Part shown: in pieces, positions 32,849-41,519 of the stretch | Layout of the letters: each line of letters opens with the position of its first letter | Numbering within the stretch: the first letter of the stretch is position 1 | From: Streptomyces clavuligerus | Lineage (GTDB): Bacteria; Actinomycetota; Actinomycetes; Streptomycetales; Streptomycetaceae | NCBI RefSeq assembly: GCF_005519465.1 | Contig: NZ_CP027859.1 | Span: 1,550,001-1,614,000 of the forward strand | DNA: 64,000 bases | Reading direction: 5' to 3' | Position numbers and translations under genes: made by a program | Notes under the pieces: generated by a model | What the model was told of the DNA's origin: nothing | The model's database searches: none | What the model saw: only the letters and a program-made list of their open reading frames with translations

Positions 32849-34072
32849 GTGCCGATCACCAGAACTCGCCTTGCGCTGCCGGTGGGCGCCCTGGTCGCCG
32901 CCCTCCTCGTCGCCCCCGGAACCCACCGGGCCGACGCCGCACCCGGCGGCGGCCGTCCCCTCCCGCCCGGGCCCGCCGCCCCCGCCCACTTCACGCACCC
33001 CGGCGTCGTGGTCTCCCAACCCCAGCTCGACTTCGCCCGGGGGCGGGTGGCGGCCGCCGCGGAGCCCTGGAAGAGCGCGTTCGACCAGATGACGGGGAGC
33101 GGCTACGCCTCCCTCGACCGCGTCCCCAAACCGCGCGCGGTGGTCGACTGCGGACCGGGATCGAATCCGAACAACGGCTGCACCGACGAGCGTCAGGACG
33201 CTCTCGCCGCCTACACCACGGCCTTGGCCTGGTACATCACCCGCGACGAGCGATACGCGAAGAAGTCCGTCGAGATCATGGACGCCTGGTCGGCCGTGAT
33301 CCAGGACCACACCAACAGCAACGCACGCCTCCAGACCGGCTGGGCGGGCTCCTCCTGGTCCAAGGCCGCCGAGCTGGTCAAGCACACCTACACCGGCGGC
33401 TGGCCGCAGGCCGGACGCTTCGCGACGATGCTGCGCACTGTCTATCTGCCCGAGGTCATCGGTGGCGCGAACGCCAACGGGAACTGGGAGCTGGTGATGA
33501 TGGAGGCCGCTGTCGGCATCTCCGTCCACCTGGAGGACAGGGCGTCGTACGACAAGGCCATCGCCAAGTTCCGTACCCGTGCCGCCGCGTATGTCTACCT
33601 CTCCTCCGACGGCCCGCTGCCCCGCACCGTGCCGAGTCAGAACCTCGACACCCCCGAGAAGATCATCAAGTACTGGTACGGCCAGGAGCGGTTCGTCACC
33701 GGGCTCGCACAGGAGACATGCCGAGACTTCGGGCATACCGGGTGGGGCCTCTCCGCCATGTCGCACATCGCCGAGACCAGCCGCATCCAGGGTGAGGACC
33801 TGTACCGCACCGATATCGGCGAGCGGCTGCGGCACGGGCTCGGCTTTCACGCGAAGTACCAGCTGGGCGAGGCGCCGCCGGACTGGCTGTGCGGCGGTTC
33901 GGTCAAACGCGGCCTGGGCTCGATCACGGAGATCGGCTACACCGCCATGCACCTCCGCCTCGGCTTCGAGATGCCCGACACCCAGCGCCTCAACCAGCAG
34001 AACCGTCCCGCCGGTGCGAACAACTACTTCACCGGCTGGGAGACGCTGACACATGGGGACAATGTGAGCTGA
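32849..34072 (+). CDS. Secreted alginate-lyase-family (PF05426-like) polysaccharide lyase
   Basis: 407 aa from GTG 32849. The signal peptide is clear (TRLALPVGALVAALLVAPG, cleavage near ADA). The alpha-toroid lyase body shows DERQDALAAYTTALAWYITRD, GWAGSSWSKAAELVKHT, NANGNWELVMMEAAVGISVHL and DFGHTGWGLSAMSHIAE, the landmarks of this family. Family members cleave uronic-acid polymers such as alginate by beta-elimination; the real substrate cannot be read from sequence. There is no good Shine-Dalgarno immediately upstream (GAAGGA is ~35 bases away), which leaves some doubt about the start. Followed by a hairpin and short repeats. Confidence 0.85.
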   Translation: MPITRTRLALPVGALVAALLVAPGTHRADAAPGGGRPLPPGPAAPAHFTHPGVVVSQPQLDFARGRVAAAAEPWKSAFDQMTGSGYASLDRVPKPRAVVDCGPGSNPNNGCTDERQDALAAYTTALAWYITRDERYAKKSVEIMDAWSAVIQDHTNSNARLQTGWAGSSWSKAAELVKHTYTGGWPQAGRFATMLRTVYLPEVIGGANANGNWELVMMEAAVGISVHLEDRASYDKAIAKFRTRAAAYVYLSSDGPLPRTVPSQNLDTPEKIIKYWYGQERFVTGLAQETCRDFGHTGWGLSAMSHIAETSRIQGEDLYRTDIGERLRHGLGFHAKYQLGEAPPDWLCGGSVKRGLGSITEIGYTAMHLRLGFEMPDTQRLNQQNRPAGANNYFTGWETLTHGDNVS

Positions 34073-34101
34073 ACCGCCGGTCCGCCGGTCCGCCGGTCCG
34101 G

Positions 34102-34140
34102 CCGCCGTGGGCGGGGGCGCTTCGCCGTCGCCCACGGCGG
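34102..34140 (+). terminator. Terminator after the lyase, with octamer repeats
   Basis: Three tandem CCGCCGGT octamers (34074-34097) lead into a perfect 12-bp stem (CCGCCGTGGGCG, 34102-34113, with 34129-34140) and a 15-nt loop. Confidence 0.7.
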
Positions 34141-34266
34141 GCACGGGACGCAAGGGTCCTCTGCGCCCGGCCTTCCGCGCCCGTCTCCGGCCGGTGGGCA
34201 TCCGATACCGGACCACCGCGCACATGGGTCCACGACCTGGCCGCCGGACTCGGCGACCGTGGGGAC

Positions 34267-35218
34267 ATGCGCATCGATCGAGCGACGGGGCCCGGCTCCC
34301 CGGACGGGGACACCGAGCGGGCTGGGACACCGAGTGGGGCTGGGAGATCGCCCGCCCCCTCGGCGGCGGCTCGCTCGGCGGTGTCTGGATGGGCGGTGTC
34401 TGGATGGGCGGCTTCCGGGACCGCGCCACCGCGGGGCTGGACACGCGGGTGCTGCCCCGCCCCGCCGTGACCGTCGTCATCGGTATCGGGGACGCCTCCT
34501 TCACCGTCGAGGACGCCACCGGCCACCGGCCCGTGCACAGCAGCGTCGCCCCGCCGGTACCCGGACCGTCCCGGGTCCGCGGCGGGCGCGTCACCTGCGT
34601 CGAACTGCGTCTGCCGCCCTGGGCCGTCCCCGCTGTCCTGGGCTTCTCCCCGGGGGAACCCACCGGCTCCCTGGCCCGGCCCGACGACCTGTGGGGGCGG
34701 CGGGAGCAGAACCTCCGCGAGCGGCTGGCCTCCGCGCCGGACCGGCCGGAACGCTTCCGGCTCCTGGGCGAGGTGGTGTTGCGTCGGGCCGCGCGGGCGC
34801 CTGGAACGGCGCCGGAGGTCGCCGCCGTCTGGAACGGCATCCTGGCCCGGCACGGCCGGATCCGGGTCGACGACCTCGCCGCGGCCTGCGGCTGGAGTCG
34901 CGGACGGCCGTGGTCCCGGTTCACCGCCCAGATCGGCCTCACCCCGAGCGTGCCGCGATGCTGGTCCGCCTCGACCGGGCCGCCCGCGCCCTCAGCGCGG
35001 GCCGGAACGCCGCCGACACCGCCCTCTCCTGCGGATACACCGATCAGTCCCCTCTCCACCGCGATGTCCTGGCCTTCGCCGGGCGCACCCCCGGCGCCCT
35101 CGCCGCCACCGCGAACGCCGCCGACCGACCCCGGGGAACGGGCCCGGTCCGGCGCCCCGGACCCGGCCCCCGCGGTCCCCGTACCACCCCACCGCCACCG
35201 AGGAGGAAACCCCTGTGA
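34267..35218 (+). pseudogene. AraC-family regulator broken by a 17-bp tandem duplication and a second frameshift
   Basis: Start ATG 34267 gives MRIDRATGPGSPDGDTE. There the frame is lost because GGGACACCGAGCGGGCT (34307-34323) is repeated as GGGACACCGAGTGGGGCT (34324-34341). Removing the first copy restores DTEWGWEIARP and the rest of the regulatory domain. A 15-bp in-frame duplication follows (GVWMG twice). Within the DNA-binding domain a single base is missing near 34945: CGWSRGRPWSRFTAQIGLTP ends in one frame, and ERAAMLVRLDRAARAL...CGYTDQSPLHRDVLAFAGRTP continues in another. The final frame ends at 35218, overlapping the downstream methyltransferase GTG. Unless these are sequencing errors, no functional regulator is made. 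Confidence 0.8.
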
Positions 35219-36393
35219 CCCAGCAGAACTCCGATGCCCGAGCGGCCGTACCCGGCACCCCCGCCGACCCCGCGGGCCCGGACAGCACCACCGGACCGCA
35301 GCCGCAGCCGGCCACGGGACCGCAGCCGACCACCGGGCCGGGCGGGTCCGCACCCGACGGCCGCATACTGATCAACCAGATCGTCTTCGGGGGCATGGCC
35401 GCGCAGACCCTGCGCGCGGCGGACCGCCTGAACGTGGTCGAGCTGATCGGCGAAGGACCGCGCCCGGCCGCAGACGTGGCCGCCGCCGCAGGGGCCGAAC
35501 CCCGGCACATGACCCGGCTCCTGCGCGCCCTCGCCGGGCTCGGCCTGCTGAAGGAGCACACGCCCGGCACCTTCTCGGTGACCCCCGCGGGCAGGTTCCT
35601 CGACCCCCGCCGCCCCGACTCGGTCGCCTCCCTCGTCCGTATGCTCACCGACCCGCTGATGCTGCGCGCCTGGGAACACCTCGACGACAGCGTCCGCACC
35701 GGCGACACCGCGTTCGAGGCCGTCTTCGGCACGGACTTCTTCGGCCATCTCGCCCGGAACCCCGAACTCTCCGCCGAGTTCAACGCGGCGATGAGCCAGG
35801 CCACCCGGTACGCCGCCGCCGCACTGCCGCACGCCTTCGACTTCAGCCGCTTCACCACGGTCACCGATGTGGGCGGCGGCGACGGAACCCTGCTGGCCGC
35901 CGTGCTCGACGCCCATCCGGGCGTCGGCGGCGTCGTCTACGACACGGCCGATGGCCTGGCACAGACCCGGCGGACCCTGCGGCGCCACGGGCTCCTGGAG
36001 CGCTGCTCCACGATCGCCGGGGACTTCTTCCAGTCCGTGCCCGGGGGTTCGGACCTCTATCTGATGAAGAGCGTTCTGCACGACTGGCCGGACGACCGGG
36101 CCGTCACGATCCTCCGCCACTGCCGCGCGGTACTGCCGCCCGACGGCCGTGTCCTGATCGTGGAACCCGTGCTGCCGGACGTCGTCCCCGAAGCCGTCGG
36201 CGCGCCCGGGGCCGCCGTGCGCGGTCTCGTCTATCTGAGCGATCTGAACATGATGGTGAACGTGGGCGGCAGGGAGCGCACCCGCCGGGACTTCGAGGAA
36301 CTCTGCGGGCGCGCGGGCCTGCGTGTCGTCTCGTCCGCCCCGCTGGCGGGGGCCACCCGGTTCTCCCTCGTCGAGGCGGCCCCCGGCGAGTGA
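35215..36393 (+). CDS. SAM-dependent O-methyltransferase (TcmN/DnrK-like class)
   Basis: 392 aa from GTG 35215. GGAGGAAA lies upstream, and the stop of the AraC pseudogene overlaps (GTGA). A Pro/Thr/Gly-rich, unusual N-terminal tail of ~50 aa precedes a dimerisation winged-helix (ADRLNVVELIGEGPRPAADVAAA, HMTRLLRALAGLGLL). The SAM-binding glycine loop is DVGGGDGTLLAAVL, and the catalytic-base His lies in VLHDWPDD, the pattern of small-molecule (polyketide, phenol) O-methyltransferases. Substrate unknown. No biosynthetic genes are adjacent. Confidence 0.88.
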   Translation: MTQQNSDARAAVPGTPADPAGPDSTTGPQPQPATGPQPTTGPGGSAPDGRILINQIVFGGMAAQTLRAADRLNVVELIGEGPRPAADVAAAAGAEPRHMTRLLRALAGLGLLKEHTPGTFSVTPAGRFLDPRRPDSVASLVRMLTDPLMLRAWEHLDDSVRTGDTAFEAVFGTDFFGHLARNPELSAEFNAAMSQATRYAAAALPHAFDFSRFTTVTDVGGGDGTLLAAVLDAHPGVGGVVYDTADGLAQTRRTLRRHGLLERCSTIAGDFFQSVPGGSDLYLMKSVLHDWPDDRAVTILRHCRAVLPPDGRVLIVEPVLPDVVPEAVGAPGAAVRGLVYLSDLNMMVNVGGRERTRRDFEELCGRAGLRVVSSAPLAGATRFSLVEAAPGE

Positions 36394-36412
36394 CTCCGGC
36401 CCCCGGGACGGC

Positions 36413-36811
36413 TCAGGCGGAACGGATCGCCAGATCCTCCAGGACGGCCATCGCCCGGTCGGCGTCCCCAGCGGGGACGAAGAGGTGGTCGTGGTGGAAA
36501 CCGGCGACGACATTGCAGCTCAGACCGGCGTCGGCGAGCTCCCGCGAGACGGCGGCGGTCAGCCCGACCGCCTCCAGCGCGGAGTGAATCCGCAAGGTGA
36601 TCCAACCGGCCACGTAGTCGTACGCCAGCCCCGCCGCGTCCGCCTCCTCGCGCCGCACCACCAGGGTCAGCCCCTCGGGCTCCGCCACGGTCACCACCGG
36701 GTGGACGCCGTCGGGCACCCCGGCGGTGACCGTGGTGAACACGAACCGGCCCGGGTTCAGCTCCGGACGCATTCCGCTCAGCAGTTTCCGCAGATCACTC
36801 TCGCCAGCCAT
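36413..36811 (-). CDS. ACT-domain protein
   Basis: 132 aa. ATG 36811 was chosen because the longer upstream reading frame is Cys/Pro-rich and unlike protein; GGGGAC lies just before it. Ferredoxin-like pattern LTLVVRREEADAAGLAYDYVAGWITLRIHSALEAVGLTAAVSRELADAGLSCNVVAGFHHDHLFVP, typical of small stand-alone ACT proteins (two beta-alpha-beta halves). Such proteins are presumed amino-acid or ligand sensors. Function unproven. Its stop lies 19 bases from the convergent methyltransferase stop. Confidence 0.8.
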   Translation of the reverse strand: MAGESDLRKLLSGMRPELNPGRFVFTTVTAGVPDGVHPVVTVAEPEGLTLVVRREEADAAGLAYDYVAGWITLRIHSALEAVGLTAAVSRELADAGLSCNVVAGFHHDHLFVPAGDADRAMAVLEDLAIRSA

Positions 36812-37002
36812 GGTCCCCACACTACGCACGATCCACCAAAGCCTTCGCGCGGGGGAGGAGTCCCGGCGGGGCAGGTGGAGCGGGCGGGGCGGCGGGGACG
36901 TCTCACCGCACCCCCCAGGGGGTGTGTCGGGCTTGTCAAGGGAGCATGAACTCTCCATGACGCCTATAGCCGTCAAATGCTGCTAATACAGGAAATTGAA
37001 GC

Positions 37003-37033
37003 GGAGATATGTCGCTTCGGGCGTGATATCTCC
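37003..37033. promoter_or_regulatory. Inverted repeat upstream of the ROK gene
   Basis: GGAGATAT (37003-37010) and ATATCTCC (37026-37033): perfect 8-bp arms with 15 bases between, ending 70 bases before the ROK start, in an unusually A/T-rich stretch (36,940-37,035). It is a plausible auto-regulatory operator. The 36,812-37,103 gap holds no gene. Confidence 0.5.
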
Positions 37034-37103
37034 CCGCTGGGAGCGGGCGGGGAATTCATCCGGGACATTGACGTAAATCCGGAGCGGCGGCACGCTCCTC
37101 CCC

Positions 37104-38279
37104 ATGCCGAGGAGCGAGCCGACCCCGCTGACCCTCCTGCGCCGCGCCCATGAGGCGCAGGTGCTCGACCTGCTGCGCCGACTCGGCGCGCTGAGCCGTG
37201 CCGAGCTGGCCCGGCGTACCGGCCTGTCGCGTACCGCGCTCTCCTCCATCACCACATCGCTGATCACCCGCGCGCTCGTCGTCACCGTGCCCGCACCGGC
37301 GGAAGGGCCGCGCGGCCGTGGCCGCCCCGTCGGCCTGCTGCGGCTCGACCCCGCCACCGGGCGGTGCGCGGGCGTCGACCTGGGGCGCGTCCGGGTCCGC
37401 GCCGTCGTCGCCAACGCGGCGCACGAGACCATCGCCACGGCCTCCCGCCCCTGCCCGCCCCACGCCTCCTGGCAGCACCGCACGGAGCTGGCCCTGGAAC
37501 TGCTGGACGAACTCCTCGGCGGCGCCGCCCAAGGACTCGAAGGCATCGGGGTCGGAGTCGTCGGCCCGGTCACGGGAGCGGCCGAACGCGACCTGGGCGT
37601 GGCACGCCGCTTCGGCGAGCAGTACGGGGTACCCGTACTGGTCGACAACAACACCCGGCTGGCCGCGCTGGCCGAGACCGTGCACGGGGCAGGCGCGGGC
37701 AGCCGCCACGTCGTGTACGTACGGCTGTCGCACGGCGTCGGCGGCGGCGTGGTGGTCGACGGCAGGCTGCTGCGCGGCGCGGGCGGCACCGCCGGTGAGA
37801 TCGGGCACATCACGGTCGAACCCACGGGGCCGCGCTGCCAGTGCGGCGGCCACGGCTGTCTGGAGCTGTACGCGTCCCTGCCCGCCGTGGCGGCGGCGGG
37901 CGGCCCGGAGAACGACGCCGCGGTGGCGCGCGCCGGCCGGCTCACCGGCCGGATGCTCGCCGGGCTGTGCGCCGCGGTCAATCCGGAGCTGCTGATCGTC
38001 GGCGGGGAACTCGCCCGCTGCGGGGCGCGGCTGCTCACCCCGCTGAGGACGGAGCTCCGGGCCCGTACCCTGTCCGCGGCCCGCGCCGGAGTGCGGGTCG
38101 TCGGCGAGCGGCTCGGTGACGAGGCCGGGGCGCTGGGCGGGATGGTGCTCGTACGCCAGGAGACGCCCGCCCTGTACGGCGCCCCGACGGGGGACGCCGT
38201 GGCGCTGTCCATGGCCGACCGGAACGCCGCGTCCGCCGACGGCTGTTGTACCGGGCCGGTGGCGTCCGGTTCCTGTTGA
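37104..38279 (+). CDS. ROK-family transcriptional regulator (NagC/XylR type)
   Basis: 391 aa. N-terminal winged helix-turn-helix (AQVLDLLRRLGALSRAELARRTGLSRTALSSITTSLI, about residues 18-55), then a ROK sugar-kinase-like domain with VDLGRVRVR, GVGVVGPVTG and the zinc-binding signature from GEIGHITVEPTGP: H235, C245, C247 and C252. ROK repressors usually respond to a sugar or sugar phosphate. The regulator gene precedes an ABC importer, sulfatase and DUF4838 hydrolase, and the 351-bp gap after it is full of repeats, so it probably represses that catabolic operon. Inducer unknown. Confidence 0.9.
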   Translation: MPRSEPTPLTLLRRAHEAQVLDLLRRLGALSRAELARRTGLSRTALSSITTSLITRALVVTVPAPAEGPRGRGRPVGLLRLDPATGRCAGVDLGRVRVRAVVANAAHETIATASRPCPPHASWQHRTELALELLDELLGGAAQGLEGIGVGVVGPVTGAAERDLGVARRFGEQYGVPVLVDNNTRLAALAETVHGAGAGSRHVVYVRLSHGVGGGVVVDGRLLRGAGGTAGEIGHITVEPTGPRCQCGGHGCLELYASLPAVAAAGGPENDAAVARAGRLTGRMLAGLCAAVNPELLIVGGELARCGARLLTPLRTELRARTLSAARAGVRVVGERLGDEAGALGGMVLVRQETPALYGAPTGDAVALSMADRNAASADGCCTGPVASGSC

Positions 38280-38290
38280 ACCTCCCGCCG

Positions 38291-38337
38291 CCGGTCCGGG
38301 ACCTGTTCCACCGTTCCGGTCCGGGACCCGTTCCACC
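38291..38337. repeat. 22-bp direct repeat
   Basis: Copies at 38291-38312 and 38316-38337, identical except at one base; each contains GGTCCGGGACC and GTTCCACC. Immediately downstream of the ROK gene, in the control region of the importer. Confidence 0.75.
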
Positions 38338-38384
38338 CGTTCCAGCGGGCCGCCCGTCCGCAGGAGCCGACCGGGTTCCGGAGC

Positions 38385-38438
38385 GGTCCGGAGCGGACCG
38401 GTCCCTGAAACGGTCCGGAGCCGACCGGTTCCTGGAAC
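38385..38438. repeat. Tandem 27-bp repeat with palindromic cores
   Basis: Two adjacent units (38385-38411 and 38412-38438) match at 24 of 27 bases, each starting GGTCCGGAGC and containing GACCGG. A degenerate third unit precedes them. They lie between the ROK gene and the ABC permease, where operators are expected. The rest of the 38,280-38,630 gap shows no gene. Confidence 0.7.
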
Positions 38439-38630
38439 GGTCCTGGGCGGCGGACGCCCCGCCGCGCCCCCGGTCCGACCGCACGGCACCGGGCGGCGCC
38501 CCGGACTCCGGCGCCCCCGCTCCACGGCCGGACCGCCGTCCGCCGGGCCGCCGTCCGCGGGGCCGATCGCCCCACCTCCCGTCCGACCACCCGCGCACCT
38601 CCCTCCTCAGGACACAGAGGCGACCTCTCC

Positions 38631-39500
38631 ATGCCACGAACCGCGTATTCCTCCCCACTGGCCCCAGGAACACCCCCGCGCCCGGCCGACGACCCACCCG
38701 CCGGGAGATCCGGCGGGAGATCCGGCGGACACCGACCCGTCCCCGGGGCGACGGCCGCGGCCCGGCTGTCGGGTGCCGTCTCCGTCCTCGCCGGAGTCGG
38801 ACTCTGGCACCTGGCCACCGTCCTCGGCGCGGTGGGCGTCCCCGGGCCCGCCCCGGTGCTGGCACGCGGCGCGGAGCTGCTGGCCGACGGCACACTGACC
38901 ACGGACGCGCTGGCCTCGGTACGCCGGGTCCTCACCGGTTTCGCCCTCGGCACCGCCGCCGCGCTGCCCGTCGGCGCGCTGATGGGCTGGTATCCGGTGG
39001 CCCGGGCGCTGCTGGAGCCCTGGGTGCAGTTCTTCCGGATGGTCCCGCCCCTGGCGGTCATCCCGCTGACGATCGTGCTGCTCGGCATCGACGAGACCCC
39101 CAAGATCACCGTGATCTTCCTCGCGGCGTTCCTGTCGACGGCGGTCTCCGTCTTCCAGGGCGTCCTCACGGTCGACCGGACCCTGATCGACGCCGCCCGG
39201 GTGCTCGGCGCCCGCGAGCCGGTGATCTTCGCCCGGGTCGTGGTCCCGGCGACCCTGCCCTTCCTCTTCACCGGCGCCCGGGTCGGCCTCGGAGCATCGT
39301 GGTCGACGCTCGTCGCCGCCGAACTCATCGCCGCGCAACAGGGCCTCGGCTACCGGATGCAACAGGCCCAGCTCTACTACGACCTGGAAACGATCTTCGT
39401 GGGGATTCTCGCTATCGGCTCGCTCGGACTGCTGATGGACCGTCTGCTGATCGCCGCCGAACGCCGGGCGACGGCCTGGCAGGACAGGAGGGAGGCATGA
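38631..39500 (+). CDS. ABC importer permease (SsuC/TauC-like)
   Basis: 289 aa with about six transmembrane segments and the BPD_transp_1 pattern: [37 protein letters not shown] with the EAA-like loop (about residues 180-195). A Gly/Pro-rich cytoplasmic N-terminus of ~45 aa is longer than usual. The SsuC/TauC branch imports sulfonates, taurine, nitrate or related compounds. Its stop overlaps the ATPase start by 4 bases (ATGA). First structural gene of the operon after the ROK regulator. Confidence 0.88.
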   Translation: MPRTAYSSPLAPGTPPRPADDPPAGRSGGRSGGHRPVPGATAAARLSGAVSVLAGVGLWHLATVLGAVGVPGPAPVLARGAELLADGTLTTDALASVRRVLTGFALGTAAALPVGALMGWYPVARALLEPWVQFFRMVPPLAVIPLTIVLLGIDETPKITVIFLAAFLSTAVSVFQGVLTVDRTLIDAARVLGAREPVIFARVVVPATLPFLFTGARVGLGASWSTLVAAELIAAQQGLGYRMQQAQLYYDLETIFVGILAIGSLGLLMDRLLIAAERRATAWQDRREA

Positions 39501-40303
39501 CCGCCACCCCGCCGCCGCTGATCTCGTTCCGGCACACGGCCAAACACTTCCCCGGGCCCGACGGCGGGTTCACCGCCCTCGGCGGAGTCGACCTGCACAT
39601 CGCCGAAGGCGAGTTCACGGTCCTGGTCGGCCCCTCGGGCTGCGGAAAGTCGACCCTGCTCGGGATCGCCGCCGGCCTGGTCGAGCCCACCGGGGGCGAG
39701 GTCCGGATCGACGGCCGACCCGTCCACGGACCCGGCCCCGACCGGGGGGTGGTCTTCCAGCAGTACGCCCTCTTCCCCTGGCTCACCGTCCGGGGGAACG
39801 TCGAGTTCGGGCTGCGCACCGCCAAGGTGCCACGCGCCGAACGGCGCCGCAGGGCCCAGTACTTCATCGACCTCGTCGGACTGTCCGACACGGCCGACGC
39901 CCTGCCCAAAACGCTGTCCGGCGGGATGAAGCAGCGCTGCGCCATCGCCCGTGCCTACGCCGCCGACCCGCGCATCCTGCTGATGGACGAGCCGTTCGGC
40001 GCGCTCGACTCCCTCACCCGCTCACAGCTCCAGGCACGGCTGCTGGAGATCTGGGAGCGGGAGCGCCGGACCGTCCTGTTCGTCACCCACGATGTCGACG
40101 AGGCGGTGTACCTCGCCACCCGGGTGGTCGTCATGGCCGCCCGCCCCGGCCGGGTCCACCGCGCCATCGACATCGACCTGCCGTCGCCCCGTACCCCGGC
40201 GGTCCGGCTGACCGAGCGGTTCACCGCCCTGCGTACGGAGGTCTGGCGCGCGGTCCATGAACAGGAACCCCGCACCGCGCCGTCCATGGACAGGAAGCAC
40301 TGA
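39497..40303 (+). CDS. ABC importer ATPase (SsuB/TauB-like)
   Basis: 268 aa. Walker [10 protein letters not shown] at residues 45-53, Q-loop in [11 protein letters not shown], signature LSGGM at 140-144, Walker [13 protein letters not shown] at 160-171, and the H-loop THDVDEA. It resembles the nitrate/sulfonate/taurine ATPases. ATG 39497 follows GGAGG and overlaps the permease stop. The stop codon lies inside a 17-bp tandem duplication. Confidence 0.92.
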   Translation: MTATPPPLISFRHTAKHFPGPDGGFTALGGVDLHIAEGEFTVLVGPSGCGKSTLLGIAAGLVEPTGGEVRIDGRPVHGPGPDRGVVFQQYALFPWLTVRGNVEFGLRTAKVPRAERRRRAQYFIDLVGLSDTADALPKTLSGGMKQRCAIARAYAADPRILLMDEPFGALDSLTRSQLQARLLEIWERERRTVLFVTHDVDEAVYLATRVVVMAARPGRVHRAIDIDLPSPRTPAVRLTERFTALRTEVWRAVHEQEPRTAPSMDRKH

Positions 40304-40356
40304 GCCGCAGGAAGCACTGAGCCACAGAGTCCCCGAGCCACAGAGTCCCCGAGCCC
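40291..40356. repeat. Two pairs of tandem repeats at the ATPase stop codon
   Basis: A 17-bp unit (40291-40307, 40308-40324; one mismatch, containing CACTGA) is followed directly by a 16-bp unit (40325-40340, 40341-40356; one mismatch). The first copy ends the ATPase gene. Confidence 0.8.
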
Positions 40357-40412
40357 GCCGTCCCCTGAGCGGGAAACCCCCGTTCCGCACCCCTCCGGAG
40401 AACCGAACCGCG

Positions 40413-41519
40413 ATGTCTCTGTCCTCTGTCTCCCGAATATCCCGCCCCTTCCCGGCGGCCCGGGCCCCCCGGCCGCCGCACCGCCTCCGGTCCCGTCCCC
40501 GTCCCCGCCCCCGGTCCCGCCTCGCCGCCGTCACCGCCGCCCTCGCCGTGCTCACCCTGGCCGGATGCTCCGGCGGTGAAGGCGGCAGCGGCGGCGGTGA
40601 CGGCGGCGGGCGGACCCGTTCGATCGAGTTCGGGTACATCGCCGACTACAACCAGGCCGGTCTGCTCGCCATCGCCCAGAAACGCGGCCTGTGGGCCCGG
40701 AACGGCCTGAACGCCTCGTACAAGGTCTTCACCGACGGCCCCACCCAGATCGCCGCACTCGGCGCGGGCGATCTCGACTTCGGCACCATCGGCCCCGGCG
40801 CGACCTGGCTGCCCGCGTCGGGCCGGGCCACCGTCGTCGCCGTGAACCAGCTCGGCCGGGCGGACCGTGTCGTCGCCCTCCCCGGCAGCGGGATCACCCG
40901 GACCGCCGACCTCAAGGGGAAGAAGATCGCCGTGCCCGAGGGAACCTCCGGCGACATGATCCTCACCCTCGCCCTCGACCGCGCCGGACTGACGAGGGAC
41001 GACGTACGGATCGTCCCCATGACCCCGCCCACCGCCGTGTCCGCGCTGGCCTCCCGCCAGGTGGACGCCGCCGCACTGTGGTACCCGCTGCTCACCACCG
41101 TGGAGAAACGCGTACCCGGTCTGGTGCACCTCGCCGGGAGCGCCGACTTCGCCGACGAGTTCGCCTTCCCCAGCTCCGTCGTGACCGCCCCGGCCACCGC
41201 GCGGAAGGAACGCGCCCTGGTCACCGACGTGACCCGGGTACTCCAGGAGGCCAACGACTACCGGCACCGAAACCCCGGGGAATCGGTCGCCATCACCGCC
41301 GGGTTCCTCCGTCTCGACCCCGGAACCGTGGCCGCCGACGCACGCAACACCCTGCCGCTGTCCACGGCCGACCTGGTCGCGAAGACCGAGGACGGCACCG
41401 TCACCCGCTGGTTCACCGCACTTCAGCGCTTCTTCGTCCGCACCGGAAAGCTCGACGCGGTGACCGACGGCCGGAAGCTCTACACCGGCGATCTCTACAC
41501 CGAGGCGGCGGCCCGATGA
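40413..41519 (+). CDS. ABC substrate-binding lipoprotein (SsuA/NMT1-like)
   Basis: 368 aa. Arg-rich N-terminus, then a lipobox (LTLAGCSGG). The periplasmic-binding fold shows SIEFGYIADYNQAGLLAIAQKRGLWARNGLNASYKVF, the start typical of NMT1/SsuA proteins, and DLKGKKIAVPEGTSGDMIL. It delivers the ligand to the permease. GGAG lies 12 bases upstream of ATG 40413. Its stop overlaps the sulfatase ATG (ATGA), which links import to desulfation. The ligand class (sulfonate or sulfate ester) is inferred. Confidence 0.88.
   Translation: MSLSSVSRISRPFPAARAPRPPHRLRSRPRPRPRSRLAAVTAALAVLTLAGCSGGEGGSGGGDGGGRTRSIEFGYIADYNQAGLLAIAQKRGLWARNGLNASYKVFTDGPTQIAALGAGDLDFGTIGPGATWLPASGRATVVAVNQLGRADRVVALPGSGITRTADLKGKKIAVPEGTSGDMILTLALDRAGLTRDDVRIVPMTPPTAVSALASRQVDAAALWYPLLTTVEKRVPGLVHLAGSADFADEFAFPSSVVTAPATARKERALVTDVTRVLQEANDYRHRNPGESVAITAGFLRLDPGTVAADARNTLPLSTADLVAKTEDGTVTRWFTALQRFFVRTGKLDAVTDGRKLYTGDLYTEAAAR

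Noticed and set aside
34107..34266. Upstream in-frame start for the AraC regulator
   Set aside because: Translates to an Arg/Pro-rich stretch overlapping the lyase terminator; the family N-terminus MRIDRAT fits ATG 34267.
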